A stretch of DNA of 64,000 nt, from NCBI RefSeq assembly GCF_030532715.1, contig NZ_JAUNKO010000002.1, positions 124,001 through 188,000 of the forward strand, in the 5' to 3' direction. Shown in pieces: positions 44,554 to 54,223 of the stretch. Under the pieces are notes generated by a model. That model searched no databases. It was not told the DNA's origin and saw nothing but the letters and a program-made list of their open reading frames with translations. Position numbers and translations under genes: made by a program. The stretch is from Corynebacterium sp. (GTDB lineage: Bacteria > Actinomycetota > Actinomycetes > Mycobacteriales > Mycobacteriaceae). Numbering within the stretch: position 1 is the stretch's first letter; every line of letters starts with the position of its first letter.

Positions 44554-45375
44554 GTGCGTAGCAGTAACCCTGTATTCAGTTCGCTGGTTGGCTCCAGGCA
44601 GCGGGCCGTCCAGAATCCGTTCCAGGGCTACCCAGCGGACCCATACTCCCAGTACCCTTCCGCAGGCGCCGCCACGGCTGAGCGCCCCATCACTGTTGAT
44701 GATGTCATCACCAAGACCGGCATCACTCTCGCCGTGATTGTGGTGATGGCAGTGCTGAACTTTGGTATCGCTATGTATGTGAGCGCGCCGCTGGCGATGC
44801 TGCTCACGATCGTCGGCGCTATCGGCGGTTTGATCACGGTGCTGATTGGTACGTTCGGTAAGAAGTACGGTTCCGCAGCGATCACCCTCACCTACGCTTT
44901 CTTTGAGGGCCTGTTCGTTGGTGGCATTTCGTTAGTATTCTCCGGCGTTCTCGTTGGCAAATCCGCCGACGCTGGCGTGATGATCGGCCAGGCGGTGATC
45001 GGCACCGTCGGCGTGTTCCTCGGCATGTTGTACGTGTACAAGACCGGCGCGGTGAAGGTGACGCCGCGTTTCCAGCGCATTATGACGGCCGCCTTGGTCG
45101 GCGTGCTGGTGCTGGCGCTGGGCAACATGATGTTGTTCTTTGTCACTGGGATGAACCCGCTGACCAACGGCGGCCCGCTGGCAATCATCTTCTCTCTGGT
45201 GTGCATTGGTCTCGCAGCGTTTAGCTTCCTGCAGGACTTTGATGTTGCTGATCGCTTGGTCCGCTCTGGCGCGCCGGCCCGGATGGCGTGGGGCGTGGCG
45301 CTTGGCCTCGCAGTGACCCTGGTGTGGCTCTACACCGAAATCCTCCGCCTGCTCAGCTATTTCCGCGGCAACTAA
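44554..45375 (+). CDS. Bax inhibitor-1 / YccA-like membrane protein
   Basis: This is a 273-aa integral membrane protein with about seven hydrophobic segments after a polar N-terminus of about 60 residues (SNPVFSSL and NPFQGYP, typical of actinobacterial members). TYAFFEGLFVGGISLVF and the LQDFDVADRLV segment near the C-terminus are hallmarks of the Bax1-I (PF12811) family. Role in bacteria is unclear, possibly ion leak. GTG 44554 is chosen because similarity starts with SSNPVF; the ribosome-binding site is weak. Confidence 0.9.
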   Translation: MRSSNPVFSSLVGSRQRAVQNPFQGYPADPYSQYPSAGAATAERPITVDDVITKTGITLAVIVVMAVLNFGIAMYVSAPLAMLLTIVGAIGGLITVLIGTFGKKYGSAAITLTYAFFEGLFVGGISLVFSGVLVGKSADAGVMIGQAVIGTVGVFLGMLYVYKTGAVKVTPRFQRIMTAALVGVLVLALGNMMLFFVTGMNPLTNGGPLAIIFSLVCIGLAAFSFLQDFDVADRLVRSGAPARMAWGVALGLAVTLVWLYTEILRLLSYFRGN

Positions 45376-45392
45376 CCGGCCGTTACGCCAGC

Positions 45393-45444
45393 AACGCCCC
45401 GCTTGACAAGGATCCGCGAGGATCTTGCAAGCGGGGCGTTTTCG
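45393..45444 (+). terminator. Strong terminator after the Bax1-like gene
   Basis: AACGCCCCGCTTG (45393-45405) pairs with CAAGCGGGGCGTT (45428-45440), with further pairing inside, followed by TTTTC. It can also insulate the leftward lipoprotein gene. Confidence 0.9.
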
Positions 45445-45487
45445 CGCGTCCGTGCGCGCTGTGAGATTGTTCCGCTCGTGGCGGGAC

Positions 45488-46069
45488 TTAGAGGACGATG
45501 CTGGCGCCGTTGACGGTAATGAGGGTGAAGGCGGGCCCTTGGGAGGTCATGGTGGGTGCGGAAAGTTCCACCTTGACTTCAGTTTCGGAGGTTTGTCCCT
45601 TCGCGTCCTTGGTTTTGCACACGGTGCCCCCGCAGATTTTGGTTTCGCGGATGGCGGTGCCCTGCGCGGAGGTTTCGTTCCAGGTTTCCCACGTGATGTC
45701 TTTGAGCCGATCCCCAGTGTGGGAGCAGGACAAGGACAGTGAGGAGGGGCGTTTCGTGGGGCTACCCACGCAGTCGATCACGCCGGGGATGCCGTGGGAG
45801 GCGTGCACCATGTAGGAGGTGGGGGTTGACGCAGTGGTTTCGGACGTGGTGGTGCTGCTGGTTGATTCGGTAGTGGGGGACGTCGATAAGGAGCTTTCGG
45901 TGCTGGCGCGGCTGGCTGGGCTGGTGAGTGTCTTCTGCGTGGAGGTCGGCGCGGCGACGTCTGGGGCGGTATCTATGCGGCGGTCGGAGTCAATTTCGCC
46001 GGGTGGGGACGTACACGCGCTAAGGAAAGCGAGGCTAGCTGCGGTGAGAGCGATGGCATACAAACGCAT
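45488..46069 (-). CDS. Putative lipoprotein
   Basis: This is a 193-aa predicted secreted lipoprotein: MRLYAIALTAASLAFLSAC has a hydrophobic core and lipobox LSAC. A Ser/Thr-rich low-complexity linker (about 45-90) precedes a compact C-terminal domain with four cysteines (VIDCVGS, LSCSHTG, ICGGTVC), likely two disulphides. No function known. ATG 46069 is chosen because a signal peptide starts there; in-frame sequence upstream is not protein-like. Confidence 0.78.
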   Translation of the reverse strand: MRLYAIALTAASLAFLSACTSPPGEIDSDRRIDTAPDVAAPTSTQKTLTSPASRASTESSLSTSPTTESTSSTTTSETTASTPTSYMVHASHGIPGVIDCVGSPTKRPSSLSLSCSHTGDRLKDITWETWNETSAQGTAIRETKICGGTVCKTKDAKGQTSETEVKVELSAPTMTSQGPAFTLITVNGASIVL

Positions 46070-46166
46070 GGATATGTCGGTTCCTAGGAATTGGGCAGAA
46101 AATGAGTAGGCACAAAGAATGCCGCCCACGCTGGTGGACGGCAGACACTTCACACTGTGGTAAAGC

Positions 46167-46688
46167 TTAGCTGGAGCGAAGAGTTGCTGCCTTATCAGAA
46201 TTGTAAGGCTCCGCAGACACAATGGTCACGGAAATGACCGTGCCATTTGGTGCGGTGTACTCACGGGTGTCACCTTCGCGTGCCCCCAGAATCGCGGCGC
46301 CCAGCGGTGCGTGTTCCGAATACGTTTCCAAATCCTTGTTGTCGGAAGCGGCGGCGCGGGTACCAATCAGGAAGGTTTCCTTCTGGTTCTGATCACCGTT
46401 GTAGTACACGTGCACCACGGAACCGACGTGCGCGACGCCTTCTTCCAGCCCGGCGCGTTCCGTGGTGGAATTAGCCAAGATTTCGGAAATTTGTTTGATG
46501 CGGGCTTCTTCTTGGTCCTGCATCTCGCGGGCGGCATCATAGCCGGCGTTTTCCTTGAGGTCGCCTTCCTCACGGCGCTCGTTGATTTCAGCGGCAACGA
46601 CCGGGCGGTGGGCGATGAGCGCGTTGAGCTCCTCTTCCAGCTTCTTCTTGGTTTCCGGCGTGATGTATTGCTTCTGGATCTCAGCCAT
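46167..46688 (-). CDS. greA: Transcription elongation factor GreA
   Basis: This 173-aa protein enters the RNA polymerase secondary channel to rescue backtracked complexes. The N-terminal coiled coil carries the acidic tip EINERREEGDLKENAGYDAAREMQ with the catalytic D-E pair region. The C-terminal FKBP-like domain includes the EHAPLGAAILGAREGD segment. ATG 46688 gives the normal GreA N-terminus. Confidence 0.97.
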   Translation of the reverse strand: MAEIQKQYITPETKKKLEEELNALIAHRPVVAAEINERREEGDLKENAGYDAAREMQDQEEARIKQISEILANSTTERAGLEEGVAHVGSVVHVYYNGDQNQKETFLIGTRAAASDNKDLETYSEHAPLGAAILGAREGDTREYTAPNGTVISVTIVSAEPYNSDKAATLRSS

Positions 46689-46881
46689 GGTGTGTGTAAA
46701 AACCTTTTCGTTTGGCAACCGTCGTGTCACAGTGCAACGCCCCGCTGAGCACTGCTAAGCAAGCTTCGAGCACACGCCGAAAGCACGCTTTAAGCACACG
46801 ATTTGCGCGCATCGTGCGCGGAAAGGTGTACGGCATCATGCGGGGCAGCCTTCTTCGCGTGAATCTTAGCACAATTGGGCG

Positions 46882-47310
46882 CTAAGACCCTTCTGTGAGA
46901 TATGCCGGCACATTGTTGTGGCAACCGTACACAGTGCCGGCAACGGGCACGTCGCGGGTGGGTATTTCCACCTGGAAGCGTTCGGTGCGGTCCCCGCCGG
47001 GTTCGATGCGGAACTCGCGCCTGCCTACCTCCGCCTTGTCGTAGTTGAGTGCGGTGACGATGCAATAGGTCGCCTCGTCGGTGTTTTTCCGCGTCACATC
47101 CACCGAAATGCGCAACGTATTATCGTCGATGCGTTCGAACCCGCTTTGGGTTGCGGAGACGGTAGCGCTGTTCGTTTTTTGGAAGTACTGGAACGCCACG
47201 ATGATCGCTAGGATCACGAAGATGACGGAACCAACGGCGATGATTTTGCCGCTCACGTTTCCCTTGGTGGGGTCGGTGGCGTAGCGGTCGCTGCGGCGGG
47301 TGTTGGACAT
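46882..47310 (-). CDS. DUF4307 membrane protein
   Basis: This is a 142-aa protein with one membrane helix (about 22-42) and an extracytoplasmic beta-rich domain ending GTVYGCHNNVPAYL. The NTRRSDRY...P.KG..SGKI start is typical of DUF4307. In mycobacteria the homologue (Rv1081c) also lies between greA and mca. Function unknown. GAAGGA precedes the ATG. Confidence 0.9.
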   Translation of the reverse strand: MSNTRRSDRYATDPTKGNVSGKIIAVGSVIFVILAIIVAFQYFQKTNSATVSATQSGFERIDDNTLRISVDVTRKNTDEATYCIVTALNYDKAEVGRREFRIEPGGDRTERFQVEIPTRDVPVAGTVYGCHNNVPAYLTEGS

Positions 47311-47422
47311 CGGCGTTCCTTCGGGTGCGTGTTCCAGTAGTCGGTATATATAGTAACTCCCGCCCGTGGCCTAGGATTGTCTAGGAGTGGTCCAACAACG
47401 GCGTGTAAGGAGCGTGCTTTTC

Positions 47423-48304
47423 GTGAACAGTCTGCGCCTCATGGCGATCCATGCTCATCCTGACGATGAGTCCAGTAAGGGTGCTGCGACTGTAGCTCGC
47501 TATGTTGCTGAGGGGCACGAGGCGATGATCGTGACCTGTACTGGCGGCGAGCGGGGGGACATTCTCAACCCGGCGATGGATAATCCGGGAGTTGCGGAGC
47601 GCATTACAGAAATTCGGCGCGAGGAGATGGCTGCGGCGATTGCGGCGTTGGGGGCGCAGCACCGCTGGTTGGGCTATGTGGATTCCGGTTTGCCGCAGGG
47701 TGACCCGTTGCCCCCGTTGCCTGCGGGATGTTTCGCGCTGGAAGACGACGAGACTGTGGTGCGCGACGTGGTACAGGTTATCCGCGAGTTCCGTCCGCAC
47801 GTGATTGTGACCTACGACGAGAACGGTGGCTACCCCCATCCGGATCACCTGAAGGTGCATGCGGTGTCAATGAAGGCTTGGGAGCTCGCTGGCGATGCTG
47901 CGTACGCGCCGGAGGTGGGGCCCGCGTGGACGCCGTTGAAGTTGTATTACACGCATGGGTTTATTCGCCAGCGTATGCAAATGTTCCACGATGTGCTGTT
48001 GCGTGAGGGCAAGCCCAGCCCGTACGGTCCGCTGTTGGAGCGTTGGCAGGCGCATCGGGCGGACATTATGGCCCGGGTGACCACGCAAGTTCCGTGCGCC
48101 GATTATTTCGAACAGCGTGACGACGCCCTGCGTGCCCACGCGACGCAGATTGACCCTGCGGGGGCGTTTTTCGGTACGCCCGTGGAAGTACAGCGTAGGC
48201 TGTGGCCGACCGAGGAATTTGAGCTGGCGGCCACCCGCGTGACCACGGCATATCCAGAAAATGATCTGTTCGCAGGTATTACCGAAGCCGCCGCTGAGGC
48301 GTAG
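47423..48304 (+). CDS. mca: Mycothiol S-conjugate amidase
   Basis: This 293-aa zinc amidase cleaves mycothiol conjugates of toxins so they can be exported as mercapturic acids. The zinc motif AIHAHPDDESSKG is at the N-terminus, TCTGGERGDILNP follows, and YPHPDHLKVH supplies the second His. GTG 47423 lies 10 nt behind AAGGAG. It marks the organism as a mycothiol user. The MshB paralogue is alike, but the position between DUF4307 and the small membrane protein matches mca (Rv1082). Confidence 0.93.
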   Translation: MNSLRLMAIHAHPDDESSKGAATVARYVAEGHEAMIVTCTGGERGDILNPAMDNPGVAERITEIRREEMAAAIAALGAQHRWLGYVDSGLPQGDPLPPLPAGCFALEDDETVVRDVVQVIREFRPHVIVTYDENGGYPHPDHLKVHAVSMKAWELAGDAAYAPEVGPAWTPLKLYYTHGFIRQRMQMFHDVLLREGKPSPYGPLLERWQAHRADIMARVTTQVPCADYFEQRDDALRAHATQIDPAGAFFGTPVEVQRRLWPTEEFELAATRVTTAYPENDLFAGITEAAAEA

Positions 48305-48330
48305 CCCGGCTCAAGAATAAGGAGAAACGT

Positions 48331-48600
48331 ATGGTGGAATTCGTGTTGGCGCAAGCCGAGCGCGGCGGGCCGCTGGGCCCTGAATTTGGCAAGGCGTCCC
48401 CGGTGGGGTTGCTCATCATTGTGCTCATGTTGGTGGCGGTGTTGTTTATTGGTTGGGCGTTGACGCGCCGCATTAAGCGGATGGCGCGGCGTCGAGAATT
48501 CGCCGAAACGCACGGCATCGACGTGTTTGATCAGGAAGCCGTGGATAAGGCGATGGCCGCGGAGGGGCTTGCCGTGGACACGCGCAAGCAGTGGTTCTAG
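48331..48600 (+). CDS. Small single-pass membrane protein
   Basis: This is an 89-aa protein with one membrane helix (about 25-44), then a basic stretch (TRRIKRMARRREF) and an acidic cytoplasmic tail. It follows mca by 26 nt with AAGGAGAAA before the ATG, the same place as Rv1083 in M. tuberculosis. Function unknown. Confidence 0.85.
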   Translation: MVEFVLAQAERGGPLGPEFGKASPVGLLIIVLMLVAVLFIGWALTRRIKRMARRREFAETHGIDVFDQEAVDKAMAAEGLAVDTRKQWF

Positions 48601-48698
48601 TCCCGCCCAGCGCCCGCAAAAGCTGACGTACGTTCGATTCGGCGATTTTGGTATGCCCGCGCGTGCACGTGGGACGGTGCGCACATAAACTAGGTGTC

Positions 48699-49469
48699 GT
48701 GAACTATCTGCCGAAGCTGCTGTACCCCGTGTACGAGAAACTTCTCCGACGTGAATTGCGCGGGGCAAAGCATCCGAAGCATGTCGCCATCATGTGTGAT
48801 GGGAACCGGCGGTGGGCGCGGGAGGCGGGGTTCGCGGATGTTAGCCATGGGCACCGCGTGGGCGCGAAAAAGATCGGGGAGATGGTCCGTTGGTGCGCCG
48901 ATACCGATATTGAACTGGTGACCATCTACCTGCTGTCCACCGAAAACTTGGGGCGGGAGTCCGAGGAGCTGGAGCTGCTGTTCGACATTATTGGCGATGT
49001 TGTGGCGGAGCTTTCCGCCCCCGCCGCAGATTGCCGGGTGCGGCTCGTGGGCCACTTGGATTTGCTGCCGGAGCAGGTGGCCACGCGGTTGCGGGACGCG
49101 GTGCGCGACACCGACGACCATTCGGGGGTGACCGTCAACGTCGCTGTGGGCTACGGTGGGCGCCAGGAAATTGTCGACGCCGTGCGCGAACTGATTGACG
49201 ATCTCGGCGCGCGCGGCATTGCCCCAGAGAAGATGGCTTCGGAGGTGTCGGTGGAATCCATTTCGTCGCACCTGTACACTTCGGGGCAACCCGATCCCGA
49301 CTTGGTAATCCGTACTTCTGGGGAGCAGCGGCTGTCCGGGTTTTTGCTGTGGCAGGCGGCGTACTCAGAAATCTGGTTTACCGATACTTACTGGCCGGCG
49401 TTTCGTCGCATCGATTTTTTGCGCGCGTTGCGTGATTACTCTTCGCGGCACCGCCGTTTTGGAAAATGA
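48699..49469 (+). CDS. Z-type isoprenyl diphosphate synthase (UppS family)
   Basis: This is a 256-aa cis-prenyltransferase. Seen: HVAIMCDGNRRWAREAG (diphosphate-binding Asp), GHRVGAKK, the STENLGRES loop, and the C-terminal DLVIRTSGEQRLSGFLLWQAAYSEIWF. Its place after mca matches M. tuberculosis Rv1086, a short-chain Z,E-farnesyl diphosphate synthase that feeds decaprenyl phosphate synthesis, rather than the main UppS. GTG 48699 follows TAAACT (48686-48691) by 7 nt, so the mRNA is leaderless. Confidence 0.88.
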   Translation: MNYLPKLLYPVYEKLLRRELRGAKHPKHVAIMCDGNRRWAREAGFADVSHGHRVGAKKIGEMVRWCADTDIELVTIYLLSTENLGRESEELELLFDIIGDVVAELSAPAADCRVRLVGHLDLLPEQVATRLRDAVRDTDDHSGVTVNVAVGYGGRQEIVDAVRELIDDLGARGIAPEKMASEVSVESISSHLYTSGQPDPDLVIRTSGEQRLSGFLLWQAAYSEIWFTDTYWPAFRRIDFLRALRDYSSRHRRFGK

Positions 49470-50017
49470 AATCACCTTACATTCTCGTTGAATCTGTCTA
49501 CGGCTCCACTCAGGAGTACGCCACCGAACTAGCCAAGCGCACGGACGGTGTGATCCGCCCGTTAGCAGTCGCGGAGGAGACGTTCGCTGCGGAGCTTGCG
49601 GCGACGCCCGCACCGATTATCGTGTGCGCTCCCAACTACGGGCCCGTGAACAAGGGGGTGTCTTGGTTGAAGGATCATGGGCTGCTGGTGCGCCGCCACG
49701 CGGTTGCTCTCGTGGTGGTGGGCATGTCCCTGCCCGAGTACGCCCGTTCCCGCGATGCGGCGGGCGGCGCCTTGGGGGATCTCGCCCCAGAGGTGGAGCG
49801 GTTCTACCTGCCGGGCCGGCTTCGCCATTCCCAGCTCAGCGCCAAGCACCGCAGCGTGCTGTGGTCGGTGAATCAAATGATTAAGCGGAAACCGGGCTTA
49901 AATGAAAACGATCGCAACATGATCGCCGAGTACGGCAAAGACGTGGATCACGTTGACTTCGCGCACGTGCAACCCGTTGTGGATTGGTGGCGGGCGCTGA
50001 CCCTCGAGCGGGTCTAG
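49466..50017 (+). CDS. Flavodoxin-like protein
   Basis: This is a 183-aa protein with a flavodoxin-type N-terminus: [20 protein letters not shown] is a phosphate-binding loop of the T/S-x-T-G type, and [21 protein letters not shown] resembles the second FMN loop of HemG-like flavodoxins. It could be a small FMN electron carrier or quinone reductase. An ATGA overlap with the prenyl synthase implies cotranscription. Its end overlaps convergent coaA by 4 nt. Confidence 0.78.
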   Translation: MKSPYILVESVYGSTQEYATELAKRTDGVIRPLAVAEETFAAELAATPAPIIVCAPNYGPVNKGVSWLKDHGLLVRRHAVALVVVGMSLPEYARSRDAAGGALGDLAPEVERFYLPGRLRHSQLSAKHRSVLWSVNQMIKRKPGLNENDRNMIAEYGKDVDHVDFAHVQPVVDWWRALTLERV

Positions 50018-50940
50018 ATATTGCGCATGCGGACCCGCTCGACGAGGTGGTTGGCGTCTTTAAACAGCACCAGTGAGGCGCGCACCCGGGTGGGCAGGAT
50101 GTTTTCCACCAGGTTCGGGAGGTTGACGGACTGCCAGATTTCGCGGGCTTCCGCGCGGGCGCGGGCGTCGTCAAGCTGGGCGTAGTGGGAGAAATGTGCG
50201 CCGGGGGCGGAAAACGCGGTGCTGCGCAGCTCGAGGAAGCGGTCGATGTACCAGCGCTCAATATCATCGGTGCGGGCGTCCACATACACGGAAAAATCGA
50301 ACAGGTCGCTGACCATGAGCGTGGGCCCCGTTTGCAGCACGTTGAGGCCCTCGAGGATGAGGATGTCGGGCTGCCGGACCGTAATGAACTCGTCCGGCAC
50401 ACGGTCGTACAACGTGTGCGAATACACCGGCGCGGTGCAGGCGGGTCGGCCGGCCTTGACCTCGGTGACAAAGCGTAACAGCGCCCGCTGATCGTAGCTT
50501 TCGGGGTAGCCTTTTCGGTTCATAATATTGCGCCGGTGCAATTCGGCAGCGGGGTAGAGGAAACCGTCGGTGGTTACCAAGTCCACCCGTGGGTGGGATT
50601 CCCAACGCTGGAGCAGTACCTGCAATACGCGCGCAGTGGTGGATTTGCCCACCGCGACGGAGCCCGCAATGCCGATAACAAATGGAACGTGCGGGGTTTG
50701 GGCCCCAAGGAACGTTTCGGTGGCTTTCATCAGCTCTTGGCGAGCGTTGATTTGCAGGTGAATCAGGCGGCTGAGCGGCAGGTATACTTCGGCGACTTCG
50801 TCGAGATCGATATTGTCGCCGATACCGCGGAGCTGTTCCAACTCGGCGGCGGTAAGCACTTGCGGCATTGACTGACGCAGCCTTCGCCACTGTGTGCGGT
50901 TGAAGTCGAGGTACGGGCTGACCACGTTGGGGCGAACCAT
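50014..50940 (-). CDS. coaA: Pantothenate kinase, type I
   Basis: This 308-aa enzyme catalyses the first and regulated step of coenzyme A synthesis. Walker [16 protein letters not shown] is at about 93-107, then [12 protein letters not shown] and RKGYPESYD, typical of bacterial CoaA, and [11 protein letters not shown]. The start ATG 50940 lies 7 nt behind a CACAAT -10-like hexamer on the minus strand, suggesting a leaderless message. Confidence 0.96.
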   Translation of the reverse strand: MVRPNVVSPYLDFNRTQWRRLRQSMPQVLTAAELEQLRGIGDNIDLDEVAEVYLPLSRLIHLQINARQELMKATETFLGAQTPHVPFVIGIAGSVAVGKSTTARVLQVLLQRWESHPRVDLVTTDGFLYPAAELHRRNIMNRKGYPESYDQRALLRFVTEVKAGRPACTAPVYSHTLYDRVPDEFITVRQPDILILEGLNVLQTGPTLMVSDLFDFSVYVDARTDDIERWYIDRFLELRSTAFSAPGAHFSHYAQLDDARARAEAREIWQSVNLPNLVENILPTRVRASLVLFKDANHLVERVRMRNI

Positions 50941-51030
50941 ACACCTTATTGTGCCAACCAATGCCGCAGCTGACGAACATGGGGTGAGGCGAACTCCTCG
51001 ACGCTAGTAGGTACGTACGAAAAATCTAGT

Positions 51031-51036
51031 TACAAT
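51031..51036 (+). promoter_or_regulatory. Probable -10 element of glyA
   Basis: TACAAT lies about 78 nt upstream of the glyA ATG, leaving a long leader that includes GAAAGG close to the start. No clear -35 is seen. Confidence 0.5.
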
Positions 51037-51113
51037 AAGCGGGCATTCACTTACGTCGGTGCCCCGCGAGGTCTTGCGGCCCGACTGACTTTGAAAGGTT
51101 TGACGGTACTACC

Positions 51114-52412
51114 ATGACCGATGCCACCACAGATGTTCGTTATCAATCGCTCACGCAGCTGGATCCAGAGGTGGCGCAGGCCATGGCCGGCGAGCTCGCC
51201 AGGCAACGCAACACCTTAGAGATGATCGCCTCCGAAAACTTCGTGCCACGCGCCGTGCTGCAAGCACAAGGCTCCGTGCTTACGAATAAGTATGCGGAGG
51301 GGTATCCGGGGCGCCGGTACTACGGCGGCTGCGAAGACGTGGACGTGGTGGAAAACCTTGCCATCGCACGCGCCAAGGAAGTATTCGGCGCGGAGGCTGC
51401 GAACGTGCAGCCACACGCCGGCGCGCAAGCCAACGCCGCGGTACTCATGGCGCTGGCGAACCCTGGGGACAAAATCATGGGCCTGTCGCTGGCACACGGC
51501 GGGCACCTCACCCACGGTATGAAGCTGAACTTCTCCGGCAAACTGTACGAGGTCGCGGCCTACGGTGTTGACGCTGAAACCATGCGCATTGACATGGACC
51601 AGGTGCGCGAACAGGCCCTGGCGGAACGCCCCGACGTGATTATCGCGGGCTGGTCCGCCTACCCGCGCCACTTGGACTTCGCAGCGTTCCGCGACATTGC
51701 CGACGAAGTGGGCGCGAAACTATGGGTAGACATGGCGCACTTCGCTGGCTTGGTTGCCGCGGGCCTGCACCCCTCACCCGTACCGCATGCCGACGTCGTG
51801 TCCACCACCGTGCACAAAACCCTGGGCGGCCCGCGCTCCGGGCTGATCCTGTCCCGCGAGCAGTGGGCGAAGAAGATCAACTCCGCAGTGTTCCCCGGCC
51901 AGCAGGGCGGGCCGTTGATGCATGCAATCGCGGCGAAGGCGGTGTCGCTGAAGATCGCCGCCACCGAGGAGTTCCGGGAGCGGCAGCAGCGCACGCTGGA
52001 GGGGGCGCGCATTTTGGCGGAGCGGCTCATGGCGGCGGATTGCCGCGCTGCCGGGGTGGATGTGCTCACCGGCGGTACGGACGTGCACCTCGTGCTGGCG
52101 GACCTGCGCAACTCCACCATGAACGGCCAGGAGGCGGAGGATTTGCTGCACGCCGTGGGGATTACCGTCAACCGTAACGCTGTGCCGAATGATCCGCGCC
52201 CGCCAATGGTGACCTCCGGGCTGCGCATCGGCACGCCCGCCTTGGCTACCCGGGGTTTCGACGCCGCGGCTTTTACCGAGGTTGCAGACATTATCGGCAG
52301 CGCGCTGGCCGCGGGCAGCGGGGCGGACGTGCAGGCGTTGCGTGGCCGCGTGACCGCACTCGCGGAACAATACCCACTGTATGACGGCCTGGAGGAGTGG
52401 AAGCTCATCTAG
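51114..52412 (+). CDS. glyA: Serine hydroxymethyltransferase
   Basis: This 432-aa PLP enzyme interconverts serine and glycine and charges tetrahydrofolate with one-carbon units. Seen: [18 protein letters not shown] near the start, [14 protein letters not shown], and the PLP-lysine motif [15 protein letters not shown]. Length and start are standard. It is monocistronic, with a terminator right after, and is divergent from coaA. Confidence 0.98.
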   Translation: MTDATTDVRYQSLTQLDPEVAQAMAGELARQRNTLEMIASENFVPRAVLQAQGSVLTNKYAEGYPGRRYYGGCEDVDVVENLAIARAKEVFGAEAANVQPHAGAQANAAVLMALANPGDKIMGLSLAHGGHLTHGMKLNFSGKLYEVAAYGVDAETMRIDMDQVREQALAERPDVIIAGWSAYPRHLDFAAFRDIADEVGAKLWVDMAHFAGLVAAGLHPSPVPHADVVSTTVHKTLGGPRSGLILSREQWAKKINSAVFPGQQGGPLMHAIAAKAVSLKIAATEEFRERQQRTLEGARILAERLMAADCRAAGVDVLTGGTDVHLVLADLRNSTMNGQEAEDLLHAVGITVNRNAVPNDPRPPMVTSGLRIGTPALATRGFDAAAFTEVADIIGSALAAGSGADVQALRGRVTALAEQYPLYDGLEEWKLI

Positions 52413-52461
52413 CTCGTTGTAGTTGGCCGCCACCCCTGAACACAGCGGGGTGGTGCGGATA

Positions 52462-52497
52462 AACCCCGGTGAAGAATTAGCTTCATCGGGGTTTTAT
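52462..52497 (+). terminator. Intrinsic terminator of glyA
   Basis: AACCCCGGTGAAG (52462-52474) pairs, with one mismatch, with CTTCATCGGGGTT (52481-52493), followed by TTAT. Confidence 0.88.
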
Positions 52498-52695
52498 GCG
52501 CGCGGCGTGCATCACATCTGCTGATAAGTTGTGTACGATCGCAGGGGTGATGTTGCCCCGGGTGATGGGGCGGCTTCTCGCCGCTTCGCACGAAGGATCG
52601 AATGGGTTGTTTCCGGGGTGGGGCATATTGCGAAGATAAATAGATTGTGTTTTGCTACACGGAGTTCTTTGTAGGGGCAAACGTATACAATTGCC

Positions 52696-52728
52696 TTGAC
52701 AAATGTGCTTAACTACAGCGTATAAAAT
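52696..52728 (+). promoter_or_regulatory. Promoter of the HicA-like-tail membrane protein gene
   Basis: TTGACA (52696-52701) and TATAAA (52721-52726, continuing AAT) are both close to consensus, spaced 19 bases. This is the nearest to a full -35/-10 pair that I noticed in the window and lies about 30 nt before the start. Confidence 0.7.
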
Positions 52729-52760
52729 ATTTGAATGAGAATGCGCGGAGGGAGCCGAAT

Positions 52761-53675
52761 ATGTCCATGCGACGCCTAGCGCAGGGAGTTGTGCTTGCGT
52801 TTCTTGGTGTGGTGTTTATTTCAACGTGGCTTTTAGTTTTGGGTGTTCCTATTTACGTGGTAGCGCTGCTTCAGCTTAGTATTGCTGTTGTCGCGGGCGG
52901 TATTGTTTGGTGGTTCTCGGAGCGGGCAGGAAAGCAAAAAACCGAGGAACAACCGGTGGTGGAACAGCCGCCCGAGCCGCAGGTGAAAACACCGACGGTG
53001 GAGGAGGCTCCCACGGAGCCAATGCCGACGCCAAACGTGTTGCCTAAAAAGGTACCCACAGGTTTTCCGGAAATCGATTTACGGCAGGCGAAAGACCAGC
53101 TCCGATCCAAGCTGGGCACACAGGCGGGGGATGCGCCCACATCGGAGAAAATGTCCAAGGCGAAAATGCTTCCCGGTGCGCGGGCGGCAATGGAACGATT
53201 TGGGCTGGTAGAGGCGGAATTACGGCACACGATAGCAAAGTCCCGGCCGCGGCCGGCAGAGCAGGGAAGGTACCAATTTGTAGCGGGGGAGCATTCCGTG
53301 ATCGTTTCGGAAGACGGTACCTGCATCCTTGGGGTGTTCCCATACTCCGGGCCGGAGGCCGAGCTGGTGGCAGCCGCCCGCGACAAAGCGAAAGTTGCGC
53401 TGCGCAAGCCTTCGCCCATGGACATGCCGAAGAAGCGCGCCACACCGAAAGCTGACCGCCGTATCGCAGCACCTACCACCGCGAAAGAGATGAAAGAGTT
53501 GTTGGAGCAGCGTGGATTTGAGGTGGAGTTGCGCGGAAAACACTACAACGTTACCCACCCAGATCATCCGGGCGTGCGCTCAACTATGGCGGCATCGCCG
53601 TCGGATTTTCGATGGAACTTGAATCTCATTTCGCAGATTCGCGGCGCATTCGGCGTGGATCTCCGCATGGCGTGA
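52761..53675 (+). CDS. Two-helix membrane protein with HicA-like C-terminus
   Basis: This is a 304-aa protein of unknown function. Two membrane helices at the N-terminus (about 8-26 and 30-48) are followed by a Glu/Pro/Thr-rich linker, a middle domain with FVAGEHSVIVSEDG, and a C-terminal about 65 residues, TAKEMKELLEQRGFEVELRG and HYNVTHPDHPG. The last part resembles HicA mRNA-interferase folds (GF...R.G.HY...HP); the catalytic-His equivalent may be in KHYNV. It could equally be a non-toxic double-stranded-RNA-binding-like fold. ATG 52761 is set by GGAGGGAG; no antitoxin gene is adjacent. Confidence 0.65.
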   Translation: MSMRRLAQGVVLAFLGVVFISTWLLVLGVPIYVVALLQLSIAVVAGGIVWWFSERAGKQKTEEQPVVEQPPEPQVKTPTVEEAPTEPMPTPNVLPKKVPTGFPEIDLRQAKDQLRSKLGTQAGDAPTSEKMSKAKMLPGARAAMERFGLVEAELRHTIAKSRPRPAEQGRYQFVAGEHSVIVSEDGTCILGVFPYSGPEAELVAAARDKAKVALRKPSPMDMPKKRATPKADRRIAAPTTAKEMKELLEQRGFEVELRGKHYNVTHPDHPGVRSTMAASPSDFRWNLNLISQIRGAFGVDLRMA

Positions 53676-53720
53676 CGCGTTGCTAATAACTGCCGAATGT
53701 TATTCATGCCTTTTCACAGT

Positions 53721-53763
53721 GGGCCGGCGCGGCAGGATGAAAACAATCCTGGCGCCGCGGCCC
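53721..53763. terminator. GC-rich hairpin between convergent genes
   Basis: GGGCCG.GCGCGGC.AGGAT pairs with ATCCTGGCGCCGCGGCCC around GAAAACA. No T-run follows, but the location 45 nt past one stop and 65 nt before the convergent stop suits a shared terminator. Confidence 0.55.
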
Positions 53764-53827
53764 ACAATTCCCCTATCTTCGAATAGTTGATCGAATATTT
53801 TATGGGTAAAACGGGGGCGTGGAAAGG

Positions 53828-54178
53828 CTATTGGGTGTGCTCCTCAGCGGTCCCGCCGCGCTGTTCTTCACGCTGCTTGGCCAATTGCGTCCGAGCGGCG
53901 CGCAGCCAATCCGGCTGGTGCTCCAACATCGCCTTGATTTCCGCGGTGGTCAGCGGGCGGTCACAATCGTTGCGCTTTAACGCGGCAATCGTAATGCCCA
54001 GTTTCTGGGCCACCACGGGCCGCGGATGCGGGCCGGTGCGGCGCAGCTCGCGGAGCCACTCCGGCGGGTTTGTTTGGAGCTCCACAAACGCGGCGTGGCT
54101 GAGCGGGGTGTTTTGAAACTCCTCCGGGGTGGCCGGCAGGTAGATCCCCAGCTTCTTCGCAGCTGTTTGCGGTTTCAT
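53828..54178 (-). CDS. DUF5997 family protein
   Basis: This is a 116-aa actinobacterial protein. MKPQTAAKKLGIYLPATPEEF, WLRELRRTGPHPRPVVAQKLGI and LTTAEIKAMLEHQPDWL are typical of DUF5997. A possible HTH-like arrangement (VVAQKLGITIAALKR) suggests nucleic-acid binding, unproven. It is divergent from the LysR-substrate-domain gene at 54224, a pairing that recurs in actinobacteria. In-frame sequence upstream of 54178 is antisense to that gene and not coding. Confidence 0.85.
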   Translation of the reverse strand: MKPQTAAKKLGIYLPATPEEFQNTPLSHAAFVELQTNPPEWLRELRRTGPHPRPVVAQKLGITIAALKRNDCDRPLTTAEIKAMLEHQPDWLRAARTQLAKQREEQRGGTAEEHTQ

Positions 54179-54223
54179 ATTATTTGATGCGGTTGTCACA
54201 TCGTCAACGGTAACATTTGTGCC

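Larger units (their letters stand above)
52413..52760. other. Intergenic region between glyA and the membrane protein gene
   Basis: These 348 bases hold the glyA terminator, then about 200 bases with no recognisable gene, then a well-formed promoter (next entry) and the GGAGGGAG ribosome-binding site of the following gene. Confidence 0.5.
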
